From: Utricularia gibba
Taxonomy: Eukaryota; Streptophyta; Magnoliopsida; Lamiales; Lentibulariaceae
DNA: 64,000 bases
Assembly (NCBI GenBank): GCA_002189035.1
Contig: NEEC01000013.1
Location: forward strand, 3,100,001-3,164,000
Reading direction: 5' to 3'
Shown piece after piece: positions 1 to 11,096 of this stretch; position 1 is the first letter of the stretch; each line of letters opens with the position of its first letter. Below the pieces are notes generated by a model. The model was given only the letters and a program-made list of their open reading frames with translations. It was not told the origin of the DNA and did not search any database. Position numbers and translations under genes: made by a program.

Positions 1-658
1 AACTACATCAGCATCCATTACTTTTTTATTTTCAACGGAAAATCTATTCAAAAGTCGCCCACCCTTAATTAACTACCATTTACGGAAGATTCAGAATACC
101 GAACGAGCGCCAACGAAACCGAAGCGGCGCGTGAATGCCACGCTACCGGTGAGTGGTGTGGGCCATTCAAGTTCTCTGTGCTGAGTTTTCTTCCTTTGAA
201 GACCCTGCGGTAAACCCAAGGAGAGTGATTCGCCGGTAAACCTGAAAAAAACAAGGTTACCTTCCTTCTGCATTTACGTAGAAACCCTAGATTTCAATCG
301 CTGGTCTAGTTTTTATTTTATTTTATTTTATAAAAAAAGTCAAATTCCGAAACGACCCACGAGGTGTGGTAACAGTAAAAGTAAAAAATGAAAAGCTCAG
401 GAGCTCGCAGTAAATTCGAATTACAGTGGGTTACTTATATTAAAGAAAATAAGAAATATTTCTCCAATAGAAAAGAATTCTGCGCCACGACGGCGATGAG
501 ATGGCGGTCCACGGGTGGGATATTGGATTCTTAAGGTGACGTGGATTTCAACCAACCAATCACAGACCCCCTGCTTATCCTCTTCAGATGATACCCTCTA
601 TACAAATCTCTCCTCTCCGACGCTTCTCTGAGGACGCACCTATCGAATATTTCCCGAC
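1..658. other. Intergenic, upstream of LHCA2
   Basis: No supported gene. The stretch is AT-rich with short A/T runs near 310-330. The last 120 bases before the LHCA2 start hold an ACGT-core element (TGACGTGG near 536-543) and a GATAAG I-box on the minus strand near 574-579. Both motif types are common in light-regulated plant promoters. Assigning a function to them here is inference. Confidence 0.5.
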
Positions 659-1693
659 ATGGCCGCCTCCGCCTCTGCCTGCGCTTCATCGGCCGTCGTA
701 TTCGCCTCCCCAAGGCAAGTTTCCCGGATCGCGTGTTGATTCGCCTCCAATTTCTGACTCCATTCCAACATATTGCATTGCAGTTCCAACGCAGGGGCGG
801 CCAAGGCTTCCTTCTTCGGAACAAGAAAGCTCAGAGTCGGAAAGTTTGCGACAGAATCTACCGCAAGATCGGTCGCTGTTCGCGCCGCCGCTGATCCAGG
901 TAGACCTATTTGGTTCCCCGGCAGCACTCCGCCGGCGTGGCTCGACGGCAGCCTTCCGGCCGATTTCGGCTTCGATCCTCTCGGGCTAGGTACAGAGAAT
1001 TTTAAGAGCCTTCGAGACCTAAATTTTTTTCCTTTTCAAATGACAAGGAACCTGGAATTGTTGCAGGATCCGATCCAGATAGCTTGAAATGGAACCAGCA
1101 AGCGGAGTTGGTTCACTGCAGGTGGGCAATGCTGGGTGCCGCCGGAATCTTCATCCCCGAATTTCTTACAAAGATCGGAGTCCTCAGCACCCCGTCTTGG
1201 TACACCGCCGGGGAACAAGAGTACTTTGCGGACACAACCACGCTGTTCATCGTCGAGCTCGTTCTCATAGGATGGGCTGAGGGTCGGAGATGGGCTGATA
1301 TCATCAAGCCCGGCAGCGTGAACACCGACCCGGTTTTTCCCAACAATAAGCTCACCGGGACCGACGTTGGATACCCGGGCGGGCTCTGGTTCGATCCGCT
1401 GGGATGGGGATCTGGCTCGCCGGAAAAGGTGAAGGAGTTGAGAACGAAAGAGATCAAGAACGGTAGATTAGCGATGCTGGCGGTGATGGGTGCGTGGTTC
1501 CAGCACGTGTACACCGGAACTGGGCCAATTGATAATCTGTTCGCTCATCTCGCGGATCCTGGTCACGCCACCATCTTCTCTGTGAGTACAACTCATTTGG
1601 AATGATACACATAAATGAGAACAAAAGCAGGGAATTTTGGGTGCTGAAACTCTTCCCTGGATTGAAATTTTGCAGGCTCTGAGTCCTAAATGA
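659..1693 (+). CDS. LHCA2: Photosystem I chlorophyll a/b-binding antenna protein LHCA2 (4 exons)
   Basis: This nuclear-encoded thylakoid protein binds chlorophyll a/b and forms part of the LHCI antenna of photosystem I. After a plastid transit peptide the mature part starts near [16 protein letters not shown]. Helix-1 motif [20 protein letters not shown], middle helix [20 protein letters not shown] and helix-3 motif [19 protein letters not shown] are all present and match LHCA2 almost residue for residue. Exons read as 659-732 or 659-714, 784-989, 1067-1581 and 1676-1693. The last exon encodes only the final five residues ALSPK. The first intron is ambiguous: a 51-base GT-AG intron (donor 733) gives 270 aa, and a 69-base GC-AG intron (donor 715, AAG|GCAAGT) gives 264 aa. 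Both keep the frame. Family identity is essentially certain; only the end of exon 1 is open. Confidence 0.96.
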
Positions 1694-2920
1694 GAGACGC
1701 GGCTGCCAGGCGGCGGTGGAGCGTTCGCTTCTAGTTCTCCGTGGATCAAATTCATAATGCAAATGATTCTTGAAACTAGCTGTTAATGCATTTGTACAAG
1801 TGCCTTCTAACTCCATACAATGATTTCAAGAATCTGCAAAATACCCAGAAACAATGTGGAATCACAGAAAAAAAAAAAAAAAAGTTCAGAAAACTTGTCT
1901 AAAATAGATACCGAGTCCCCGAAGTCCTGACGCAGCTCAAGAAAGGGAAAGCATCTTCTCCTCAAAACTGTGATTCAAGATCATGGACACCTGCACACAA
2001 TGGACTTCACTTCAGTATTGTGTGACAGGCATCAATGATCAGAATACCTCCCCAAAAATGAATCTTGCGAGGCTCTGTCAACTGAAAGAAATCGTGGGAG
2101 TGGACGCCATCTTAGCATTGCGGGAGCAGATCTTAATGAAACTTTAAACATCCAAATCACCTACAATATTACGGTGTGGAGCCTTCAGCGCCATGTCAGT
2201 CCCTACATGAACAAAATTCTCAGCCTTCGTTGAGATAAACGAATCCTCTATAAAAGTCATACAGTGCATTACGATTCACTGAAGAATGCGATCCTCTATA
2301 TATTCTCCTGTTCCACCAATTTTTGCCTGGTTTGCCCGTGGCTGTTAAGGGAATGATTTATGCTAAATTTCCAGGGTGCTCTATCTCCATTTTCTGTGTT
2401 GTGTAGCTCTTTGTAGGTATACACATATCCGGATTGTCATAGATCGCTCATTAACAGCAAAATCGCCCAGGGACACCATCCTGTTTTTTTTTTTTTTTTT
2501 TTTAATTACTGGAGCAGAGCAAAATATAGATGCAGGGCTTTGATCATAAATCATGAAACTCATGCATGTATATGCATGCTTGCCATCAAATGGATTTTAC
2601 GCTCAGTGGTATAAATAGCGCATAACTAGAAAGGGATTTTGGGGTTTAGGAATGTATATCTCATACGAGAAAAACCAGAATTGCAGGTGAAGCAGACCAA
2701 TGACACAGGAAAAAAATAAGCAAGCATTCAGGCATAGCAGCACACCGGTACAGAAAACCAAGTAAGTGGGTAGTCACAGCCCACTGAAGACACACGTAGA
2801 AGCTGAAGCAACAACGAGTTTTCACATAACACATAATAAAAACACTTGATCATCATCACTCATACCATTAGAGCAATATCCTGAATCTTCTGAGGACCTT
2901 GATCTTGAATGCTTGTTATC
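1694..2920. other. Intergenic between LHCA2 and the receptor kinase
   Basis: No coding region recognised. It should contain the 3' untranslated regions of the two convergent flanking genes. There is a poly-A run near 1868-1883 and a poly-T run near 2485-2502. Confidence 0.5.
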
Positions 2921-5900
2921 TTATCTAGCCTTTGGCCCCAGAATATCACTAGCTCCGCCGATGCTTAAACTTATGCCTTGGCTGCTTTCAGCACACTGTG
3001 CCATCGCGGACTTGAGATTTTTCACGATATCTTCCATGCTTGGTCTCATGGAGAGGTCGCGAGATATGCATATGAGGGCCATTTCCACGATGACCCAAGC
3101 CATAATTTCATTGTAATTTCCATCAAGGCGGGGATCAATAATAGCGTGAATATTTCCTCTCTCGATATTCTCTTTCACCCAGTGAGACAAGTGCCTTCTT
3201 TCTGGCAAAATGGGACGTCTCCCTGTCACTACTACCAGTAAAACCACTCCAAAGCTGTAAATATCCAACTTCTCAAACGCCTCCTCATGACGCCTGCAAA
3301 GAGTATAGTGCTCTATATCATATGAATCATGACTCATTCACATACATTCTGCTAATAGGTACTCACAAGGGGTCGAGGTATCCAAGAGTGCCAACTATGG
3401 TACTTGCCATGTATTGACTAGTGAAGAGTCTTGAGAGACCAAAATCTGCTAATTTGGGTTCGAAGTCCTCCGTGAGGAGTATATTTGCAGGTTTGATGTC
3501 TCGATGGATTATAGGTGGCCTACATCCATGGTGCAGATACTCCAAACCTGCATTCATCACCTTAGCAATCCTAGTGTTACTTATCTATAACTGGATGTCT
3601 CTGAAGTACCTTGTGCTGCACCAATAATTATGCTGGCCCTCTTCTCCCAACTCAACACAGGATTCTCAGCTGAGGAAGTTGTGAAATCATTTCACAAATG
3701 TAAATAATAGTTGTTTCATGATAAGGAAAGATCATATGCGAGTTTTTTCACCTGACAAATGGTGTTCCAAGGTGCGGTTTTCCACGAATTCCATCACAAC
3801 TGCCCTTGTAGTCTTGCCGTTGCAATATCCAATAATTCTTGTCAAGTTTTTGTGATACACGGTTGCAAGAATTTGTACCTGAATTGATTGGGAGGGGTTA
3901 TATGCATGGACGGCAGACGCTCATGTTTCACATAGACTTGAGAATGTGGGCATTGAGACCCTTACCTCAGACTTAAACTGTCTAGCGCTTTGCTCACTGC
4001 ATCCATCGAGTATCTTCACAGCGACGTAACTCCCATCCATGAGGCAAAGGTAGACGGTACCAAATCCGCCTTTACCAAGAACTCTTTTATCATGTATGAG
4101 ATCATTCACCTCAGATGGCTTAAATCTTCTTAACTTTGAGGATATGATGGAACTTCCTATCCTTTCCGTAGACTTGGGAGATTCTGTTCCAAAAAAATGA
4201 GGTGGGATAATGTATTTACTTACTGATAAGCACTCACTGTATTAAGCTGATTTTTTTTTTTTAACCTCGGGGAGGATACTTATATTTGGACTTGAGAACG
4301 AAGAAGACGACCAGAGAAAGGCAAATCAAGGCCCCCAAGATTGATATCGATATTGCGATAATGACTCCAATATTCCTATGAGCCCTGAAGGAGATTACTG
4401 TTAGGAATGAAATGTTTGTTATGCTTGCCTCAAATATAGAAAGCATACCTTGAAACTTTCCCCTGAGTTCTATCAACCCGTTTTTCTGTTTCTCGAGCAG
4501 AGCAGATGGCCACGACCCTGTCATCTTGTTACCTTCAAATGATCTACAGTCAGTCACACATGATTAGTAGAATGTTAACTCATCATATTCCACTTTTGAA
4601 CAACAGAGTTACAGTTTTTCCAACTCACATGAAGGTCAGGTTTTGAAGATGCAATAAAAAACCGGGAACGGTTCCACTTAGATTGTTGAAGGATAAGTCC
4701 CTTGAGAAGAGAACAAAATTGGGATGTACCACGGGTGTTAGAATGATCGAGATGATGCAATAGGACCACATTGTACTTACATTCTTTCTAGCATCGTAAA
4801 ATTGGCTATTGCCTGAGGTATGGCCCCGCTCAGTCCACAGGATGACAAGTTTCTGGGGATATGACAGCTTAGCTTTATCTGTATGTGAGCGACAGAGAAA
4901 CTAACTGAAACATTACTCACAGTTGCGTGACCCTTGGAGGTTCACTTGCATTGTAAGCGCAGGTGATGCCAGTCCACGTCTGGTTTTGAGGTAAGCAGGG
5001 GTCTGCTATCCATTGCCAACCCTTGGCTTTAATGGCGTCTCTGAAGTAATTCTTTATGGCAGTAATGGCGACGACTGATAGAAGATGAGATTATCATCAA
5101 AATGCAAGCCATTCATTCATTCATAAGGAAGTAACACATGGTAGTATGGTTTGGTGCATCGGCACTCACCATCACCCTCGTTTGTTTCAGCCAGCTCAAA
5201 GGGTATGATTCGGTATACCTCATATGCATTGAGCGAGGGTGGTGGGGCACCACTGTCTTGTACCCAGATGTTGAGATTCAGGCGGCTTGCATCTTGTGTT
5301 ACTGTGAACATGATGGGATATGTGGAAGCCTGGAGATAACTGGGTGCCGATATCCCCACTTCACCCTGACACTGAGCTGTAACTCTCAATGCCGGGGTGC
5401 AGAGCGTCACGTTCATGGGTCTTTGAACGCCCTGCACGAGCTCTGCAAAATGCAACAGCACGTAGAATGTTGTGTTCCTTGGTTGGTTGTTGTTGAAACC
5501 AATGGTGATCATAGAAATGTTGTTGATGGGTGTAAATGCCCTCCTGAGGACCTTCCATGGGGGGCAGTACTCGTCATTAACGTTCAGGTTGGGGGCACCG
5601 CTTCTGAAGTGTTGACTCCATAGATGCCAGTAACTGCTGGCGGCATACGTTGCACATCCCAGATCCGATCGAACCTATCGTCGGGAAACCTAAACCAGAG
5701 AATGCGTCTTGGTGTGCTATTTATTTTGTACGGCCGAGTGTAAAATTTATCAAATTATAAATCCCATTTTAAACACGCACCTAATACTTTGTGTAATATC
5801 AGCAAATGAATAGCGAGAACGTTCACCGGTGCCCTGCTGCAGCGATCCCATGCTGGTGGCGTTATATATGTTTCCTGAAAAGGTCCTGAGCTCGAGGTAA

Positions 5901-6522
5901 TTTATGAAAGGATCTCCGTGGCCCGTATCCACAAAGCACAAGTGTATATGATTTGAGGTTGCAGCGAGAATGATCTCCGCATACTGCCAACCACCAGTGG
6001 ATGAGTTCACCGTCGTCCAGTAATTAACTCCCAGATGCAGATCGAAGGCTGTCTCCCCAGGACTGCTGACGTCAAAGTAGAAGTAGGCTCTCAGCAGAAA
6101 CCTTACCCCTTTGGTTATGTTGAAGCTGTAGCAACCTGTGCTTCCATCTTCATGTCGAAAACGTCTTCTGGTCCTCATTAGGCTGGGGATATATGAGTCG
6201 TATGGTGGATTACCAGTAACTTCAACTCCTTCCTTTATCCCATTTTCCACGAAATCATCGTCTGCCTGGTACGCTACAAGTGTATCGGTTGAGTAGCTGG
6301 CGCTAGTTGTGGACTCATTCAGGCCACAGTCCAGATTGATCCAACCTTCATATTCGTTCATTCATTCATTCATGCATGCATTCATTCCATTCCGGTGGGA
6401 GTGCTAGATTAGTGAGACAGACACGCACCTGGTGGCGTTTGAATTGTGACCTGGGCACTCACATGGAAAAAACCAAGCAGAAGCCGTAAGAGAAGGAAGC
6501 AGCTCATGCTTCTCAACCCCAT
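2921..6522 (-). CDS. Malectin-like/LRR receptor-like kinase, frameshifted
   Basis: Plasma-membrane receptor kinase of the LRR-I (malectin-like) class, related to the Arabidopsis At1g05700/At1g51810 group. Exon 1 (6522-6429) encodes a signal peptide beginning [19 protein letters not shown]. Exon 2 (6345-5781) starts GWINLDCGL, the usual malectin-like opening. Further exons encode the rest of the malectin domain, the pre-LRR segment ([22 protein letters not shown]), LRRs ([26 protein letters not shown]), a transmembrane helix (about 4370-4270) and a kinase domain with glycine loop [13 protein letters not shown] lysine, HRDIKPAN and DFG. Two oddities: in exon 3 (5689-5170) the frame must change near 5645-5655 (one base short) to join DRIWDVQ to the downstream malectin sequence, and the usual YLDPEY activation-segment motif reads YLDPLRHEE. 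It may be a decaying gene, or a base may be missing from the sequence. The family call is firm; functionality is doubtful. Confidence 0.85.
6361..6390. repeat. ATTC/ATGC tetranucleotide tract
   Basis: A short run of (ATTC)n passing into ATGC units lies in the first intron of the receptor kinase gene, just upstream of its second exon on the minus strand. It is simple-sequence DNA with no further signal. Confidence 0.7.
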
Positions 6523-6910
6523 CTTTTTGATTCCTTGATTGGTTCAGGCATGCTGCACCCAGCTGTATATATAATATATTATTACATGCATGTATTGCGC
6601 TAGGGGCAAGAAGAAAAATAAATTAAATTCTGGCAAACATTATTATTAACTTCTTTGTTATTGCAGTCACGAGACTCAACCTCAATCAATCCCTTCTGCT
6701 TCACCCATTAGTATTATTCTCTTTTCTAATGGTTCAGAATTGCTTACAAATCTGACCACAAAAACTGATTATTGTTGGTCTTTGAGTCTTTGGAGCATTG
6801 ACTTGCATTTAATGGTCAATGGCCATAGCAACTTATTGGATCCAAAAGATGCGTCAGTTGTGGCCCCCCAAAAGCAGACGACGGTTCAACAAACTAAACA
6901 TAGGACGAGC
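6523..6910. other. Intergenic upstream of the receptor kinase
   Basis: AT-rich. It contains a tatatataatatatta tract near 6570-6585, within 70 bases of the receptor-kinase start codon on the minus strand and plausible as its core promoter. No gene recognised. Confidence 0.4.
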
Positions 6911-7036
6911 AAGTGGATGAAGAGGGAGGAAAGAGGAAGAAATCATTGAAAGAGAGACAAAGCCTGCACAAATTGGCTTTTAATGCTTGAGTGTGAACGT
7001 TTTATAAGCTGATGTAATTTACAGAGCAAGAATCCT
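6911..7036. repeat. Left copy of imperfect direct repeat (LTR remnant?)
   Basis: The segment with gaagaaatcattgaaagagag, then attggctttt and ending acagagcaagaa recurs in the same order and orientation at about 9295-9480. The two copies flank a Copia reverse-transcriptase relic. They are diverged and the right copy has about 60 extra bases in the middle. A pair of direct repeats around a Copia relic suggests old LTR or internal duplication remnants. The exact ends cannot be set by eye. Confidence 0.45.
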
Positions 7037-8198
7037 AAAAATTCAATCCCTTCTTTACATTGATCCCTTAATTTGTTTCTTGATTTATGATGCTGGCATG
7101 ACTTACCAATTTGCGGAGAAATCATCTCTATGGAAGCTTGCCCTGCTTATTGACACGATCTTAAGCAATGTAACCCAAGACTGCACTACCTCTAATCAAC
7201 AGAACAACCAACTTGCGAGTAACCAAGTTTGAAGATCAAAGAACGAAACAAGACGAATTTCAACGAGGAAATCCTTGCGGGAGAAAACCTCAGATGCTCC
7301 AGACTAGGCTGAAAAATCCACTATCAACGATGTGAATGATCGGTTCAATAACAGTTTCAAAACAGGTTTTAGAACCAAACAATCACAGCAAGATTCTGCC
7401 TAATCCTCACACAGGGGTTTTCTACAGAGCAAAACAGGAACACAGGCTTAAAGCCTTTCTGCTCAATCATTCACTGGATCGTTTTCTTGTAGAGATCCTC
7501 TTTTGGTTCTTTCAGATATTCTGAGACTCACGCGGATGTCTCCCCCTGCCCCCTAGGGGATTCTTAACGGTTAGCCGTTATTCATAGTGGGCTTTTCGTG
7601 GGCCTGGTATGAGACGGCCCACCACATTTATCACACCTCATACATTACCAAGTTTATATCTTTTGTTTTATTGCTCCGATCACAGTATCTGTTTACTTCC
7701 ACTCAACCGAAGCCGAGTCCAAGCTTTGTAACAGAGATTGCTCTTTCTTTCCATTTGTTGTGTCATGTTCTTTATATGGGTAAGGGTGCATCTGTCTTCT
7801 TAGATATTGGAGTCTTTTTCTGTCCACATTCTTTTTTTGAATAGATCGGCAATCTGATACGTTGTGGAGATGTGATGAGTGATCAAGTATCTAACTCGAT
7901 ATGCTTGCTACAAGCATGATAGATTGGCTTGATGGTGAGAGAGAGAGCAGTGAGGTTTTTCATAGTAGAGGCATGGCATTTCTTTGAATCAGACATTGAG
8001 ATCTCAAACAAGTAGTAGTCAGTCACATCACTTCAGCAGCTACATGCAGCATGGAATGATACTTGGCCCCTGTACTAGATCATCTTAAGATTATATGTTG
8101 CTTCTTTGAGTTCCACTTGGAGTTGCTTTTCGAGGTAAATTAGGCAGCATGTCCCACCATACCACCATCAGTTACTGGAAGAGTCTACGTCATGCTTG
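7037..8198. other. Probable degenerate transposon-derived DNA
   Basis: No intact gene. The stretch lies between the left direct repeat and the Copia relic and may be decayed element sequence or unrelated intergenic DNA. Open frames here are short and unrecognised. Confidence 0.35.
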
Positions 8199-8980
8199 TT
8201 AGAAATTGAGATCCTTAATGCAGTGAAAAGCAGTTGCCTTGATGTAGTGAAAAGTTCGCATTGCTAGTTGTTGATGATACATTGTTGGTTGCTGCATGAA
8301 CTGAGACATATAATTTGCACCGAACACGATATCATGTTTCGTGAAGTGAAGGTACTGAAGTGGTCTAACCAGTGAGCATAAGTCAGTTGAATTGGATTGT
8401 TCAGCATCAAATCTGTGGCTTGCAGTTTGATCTTTGAGGGTTCTGGAGTCACTACCGGTCGACATTCTTTCATACTGAACATGTCCAAAATAGATAAAGC
8501 AATGTGAATTTCATTCAGTTAGACGTAATCCGTTACTTGTGTCCTTCACCTGAATGCCTAAAAAATGGTGTAACTCTTGTAGATCCTTCCTTCATCGCAA
8601 ATTCTTCTATCAATGACTGGAGGAGGGAAGCCAAGCGATCATGAGTACTTGCTACATAAAGTAACAAAATCAGTATTCCATGAGTAGCATGCAAGATAAA
8701 TAGAGAAGGATCTACAAAACTACATTTACAACCTTTGTGGAGTAGAACACGATTGAACCAACACAACACACGAAAGTCAGTCCTGCTTTAACCCGCGCAA
8801 CAGCACATGCACATGCTTGGGAGAATAGGAATCTGACAGGAACATACTTTCACTAATATTTCCATGCAACACCACGTTTTTTGCATCAAAGAGACACTGA
8901 TTACTAATCTTACTGTGTGTTGGTGAGAGATGGCCATCAATTTGATCATAGACAAGTGAATTGATGGCGTAATGCAAATT
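8199..8980 (-). pseudogene. Ty1/Copia retrotransposon reverse-transcriptase relic
   Basis: Three minus-strand fragments in different frames line up in order with the Copia Pol reverse transcriptase. At 8980-8777 AKNVVLHGNISES resembles the DVKNAFLHG block. At 8769-8533 SLFILHATHGILILLLYV and FAMKEG resemble the YVDD-region neighbourhood, but the catalytic DD is replaced. At 8490-8199 LVRPLQYLHFTKHDIVFGANYMSQFMQ matches the GALQYLTFTRPDI block leading to RNase H. Frameshifts and the lost YVDD show it is dead. It runs opposite to the lipid-transfer gene that follows. Confidence 0.82.
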
Positions 8981-9294
8981 CCCGTTCCTGTGAGTCTTAT
9001 TTTTCAGTGCTTCCTATATGCCATGTGCTATGCCATCACACTCCAACCCAATACAAAGGTTACAAGATTCTTCTGACATTATGCCCATTTGGAAATCCAA
9101 CCTCTGATGCATTGGTTCTCTTGTGTTGCTGATGCATTTCTAGCATTGGTGGTGCTGCTGTCTCTCCGATCATGAGTTCATGGCTTTCGACTACGTGGAT
9201 AGTTGCAAGACAATAAGCCGGATGTGACAAAGTTGTAGATATTGAGGGAAAAAGTGTTGCTCATCGTTGCCAAGCCAGCGTGTCTCTACGAAGC
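8981..9294. other. Degenerate sequence right of the Copia relic
   Basis: No recognisable coding match. By position it may be decayed upstream Pol or Gag sequence of the same element. Confidence 0.3.
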
Positions 9295-9480
9295 AGTAGA
9301 AGTCGATGCGCAAGAGGAGGAAGAAGAAATCATTGAGAGAGAGAGACTAATGCTAACAGGTGACGATGAAATGAAAGGGGCAGTAGGGAGAAGAGAGAGA
9401 AAGGCTACACATATTGGCTTCTAGTATTCGAGTGGAAACGTTTACAAACGCCTGGAACTTATAGAGCAAGAAAAACAAAA
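9295..9480. repeat. Right copy of imperfect direct repeat (LTR remnant?)
   Basis: This copy shares gaagaaatcattgagagagag, an attggcttctag segment and tatagagcaagaa with 6911-7036 in the same order and orientation, with extra bases between the first two blocks. Confidence 0.45.
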
Positions 9481-9687
9481 GAGTGGAGGTAATTTTGAAA
9501 CGTAGGCCACCTCGGGCTCATTTATAAAAGTGGTTACCAATCCACGTTAAAAAACTTACAGGATATTCAATTTTGTGTTACAGATCACCACCCTTATACA
9601 CACACTAACTTAAAAAAAAAAAAAGTGTTACACATCCCCTATTTTCTAAATCATCCGATCACGGGGAGCAGGAAGGCAGGCAGGCAG

Positions 9688-9701
9688 GCGCCACGTGGCG
9701 C
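9688..9701. promoter_or_regulatory. 14-bp perfect palindrome with G-box core
   Basis: The sequence GCGCCACGTGGCGC is a perfect palindrome built on CACGTG. It lies about 220 bases upstream of the lipid-transfer protein start. G-boxes are bound by plant bZIP and bHLH factors. Its role in controlling this gene is inferred from position. Confidence 0.6.
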
Positions 9702-9921
9702 ATCGGTGCATGTCATTAATGGGGCAGGCAGGGGGGAGTAGCAAACGGATAGCAGCTGAGCTGATCGGCGCCAGAAATGGGGTTGATTTCAATGCCCCAA
9801 CAGTGTGCTCCATTTCTCACCATTAATTCCTTCACTTTTTCTCTTTTGGTCCGCATAGTCATAGTTATAGTGCGCTTCTCTTCCTCACTCCCTTGTTTCA
9901 CGCAAAGCAAAAACCTCAAGG

Positions 9922-10460
9922 ATGGAGAAAGCAACTGGGTGCACGACTCTGTATCTGCGGCTCCTTTCCTTCTTCTTCGTCTTCAGCCACGTCGCCGCCG
10001 CGGACGACTCCCTGATGACGACCTGCGCGCCGGAGTTTCAGAAGGTGACGCTCTGTTTGCCGTTCGTAACGGAGAAATCCACGCTGCCCACCAAGGAATG
10101 CTGCGACACTGTCGTCGAGCTGAAGAACACGAAGCCTGTGTGCATGTGCTTTTTTGTACAGCAGATTCATAACGGGACCAACGAGGCAACTAAAAGCTTG
10201 GGTATTAAGGAATCGCAGCTCCTCCGCCTCCCCGCCGCCTGCAAGGTCGTCAACGCCACCGCCGCCAACTGTCCTCGTAAGCCACCGCCGCCAACAGTCC
10301 CCCTTTCCTAAAAAAGAACAAAAAAAAAAAGACTTGCATTCACTCACACTCAAGCTCATTCCATACCAACTTCGCAGGTTTGTTGAATTTGCCGGAGAAC
10401 TCCAGCGACGCCGCTATCTTCGCTGATCCTCCCCGAGTGGCGCAGCAGCAGCAACAGTAA
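9922..10460 (+). CDS. Non-specific lipid-transfer protein (LTPG/YLS3-like), 2 exons
   Basis: Secreted eight-cysteine-motif protein of the plant LTP/2S-albumin superfamily, expected to bind lipids in a hydrophobic cavity outside the cell. Exons 9922-10276 and 10378-10460 give 145 aa. Residues 1-26 form a signal peptide (LYLRLLSFFFVFSHVAAA). The motif is complete: C in TTCAPEF, C in TLCLPF, CC in KECCDT, C-x-C in VCMCFF, then C in AACKVV and C in AANCP. The second exon continues LLNLPENSSDAAIFADPP, as in the YLS3-like LTPG group. Unlike many members of that group it ends in a short glutamine run rather than a hydrophobic GPI-attachment tail, so it may be soluble. The intron boundaries are GT-AG and the frame is intact. 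Confidence 0.88.
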
Positions 10461-11096
10461 GCGGTTCTGGTACGGCGGCGAATGAAGCCTTTTGGGAAAA
10501 ACCTCAGGTTGTGTTTGTTGCGGGAATCAGTTTTTTAATCCAGTCGTTGGCCGCTACTCGTCCTGGAATGTATTTGTGAGGTGGTATTGTTTCATGGGCG
10601 TCTCTGTGGTTCGCTGAAACAATCCTTCTCTAGCTGCGAAATCTGCATTGCTTTTCTTTCCTTTTTTTTTTTTTTGTGCGTGTGATACGAGTGTACCAAT
10701 AACCCTGAGGCGCCTGCTTCTTCATTTGACAATGCATAAAAACAGATGGTTATTGAAATTTCCAGATTTACTGCATCTGTGCTCAATTCTACAAGGCATC
10801 AAAGCAAGGGGTTGGTGATCCGTTTGCTTCAAAAAACGACCCCAGAGTTGTCAGGAATCTACCACCCATTTGGACAGCGTGATAGAGAGAATTCACTGCG
10901 GGTGGTGATTCCCCTGTATTCAAATGCAGACAGTTAACTACTACCATCAACCCGAAGCGGCTAGAAGAATCACACTTTAGAGATAAATATTCCAATCTTG
11001 GTGGTGGTCCTCCTCGAAACAGACCAGGGAAATTGAAAATAGGTCTGAAATCATGTCTAAACTGTACCCAAAAATTTTGGAGGTTTTAAAACTAGC
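10461..11096. other. Convergent intergenic region
   Basis: No supported gene. It holds the 3' ends of the lipid-transfer and SPL genes, which converge here. A poly-T run lies near 10661-10675. Confidence 0.5.

Noticed and set aside
5138-5623. 161-aa plus-strand ORF
   Set aside because: It is the opposite-strand shadow of the receptor kinase malectin exon.
6361-6390. Tetranucleotide repeat as a possible CRISPR or regulatory array
   Set aside because: Simple microsatellite slippage in an intron; no spacers.
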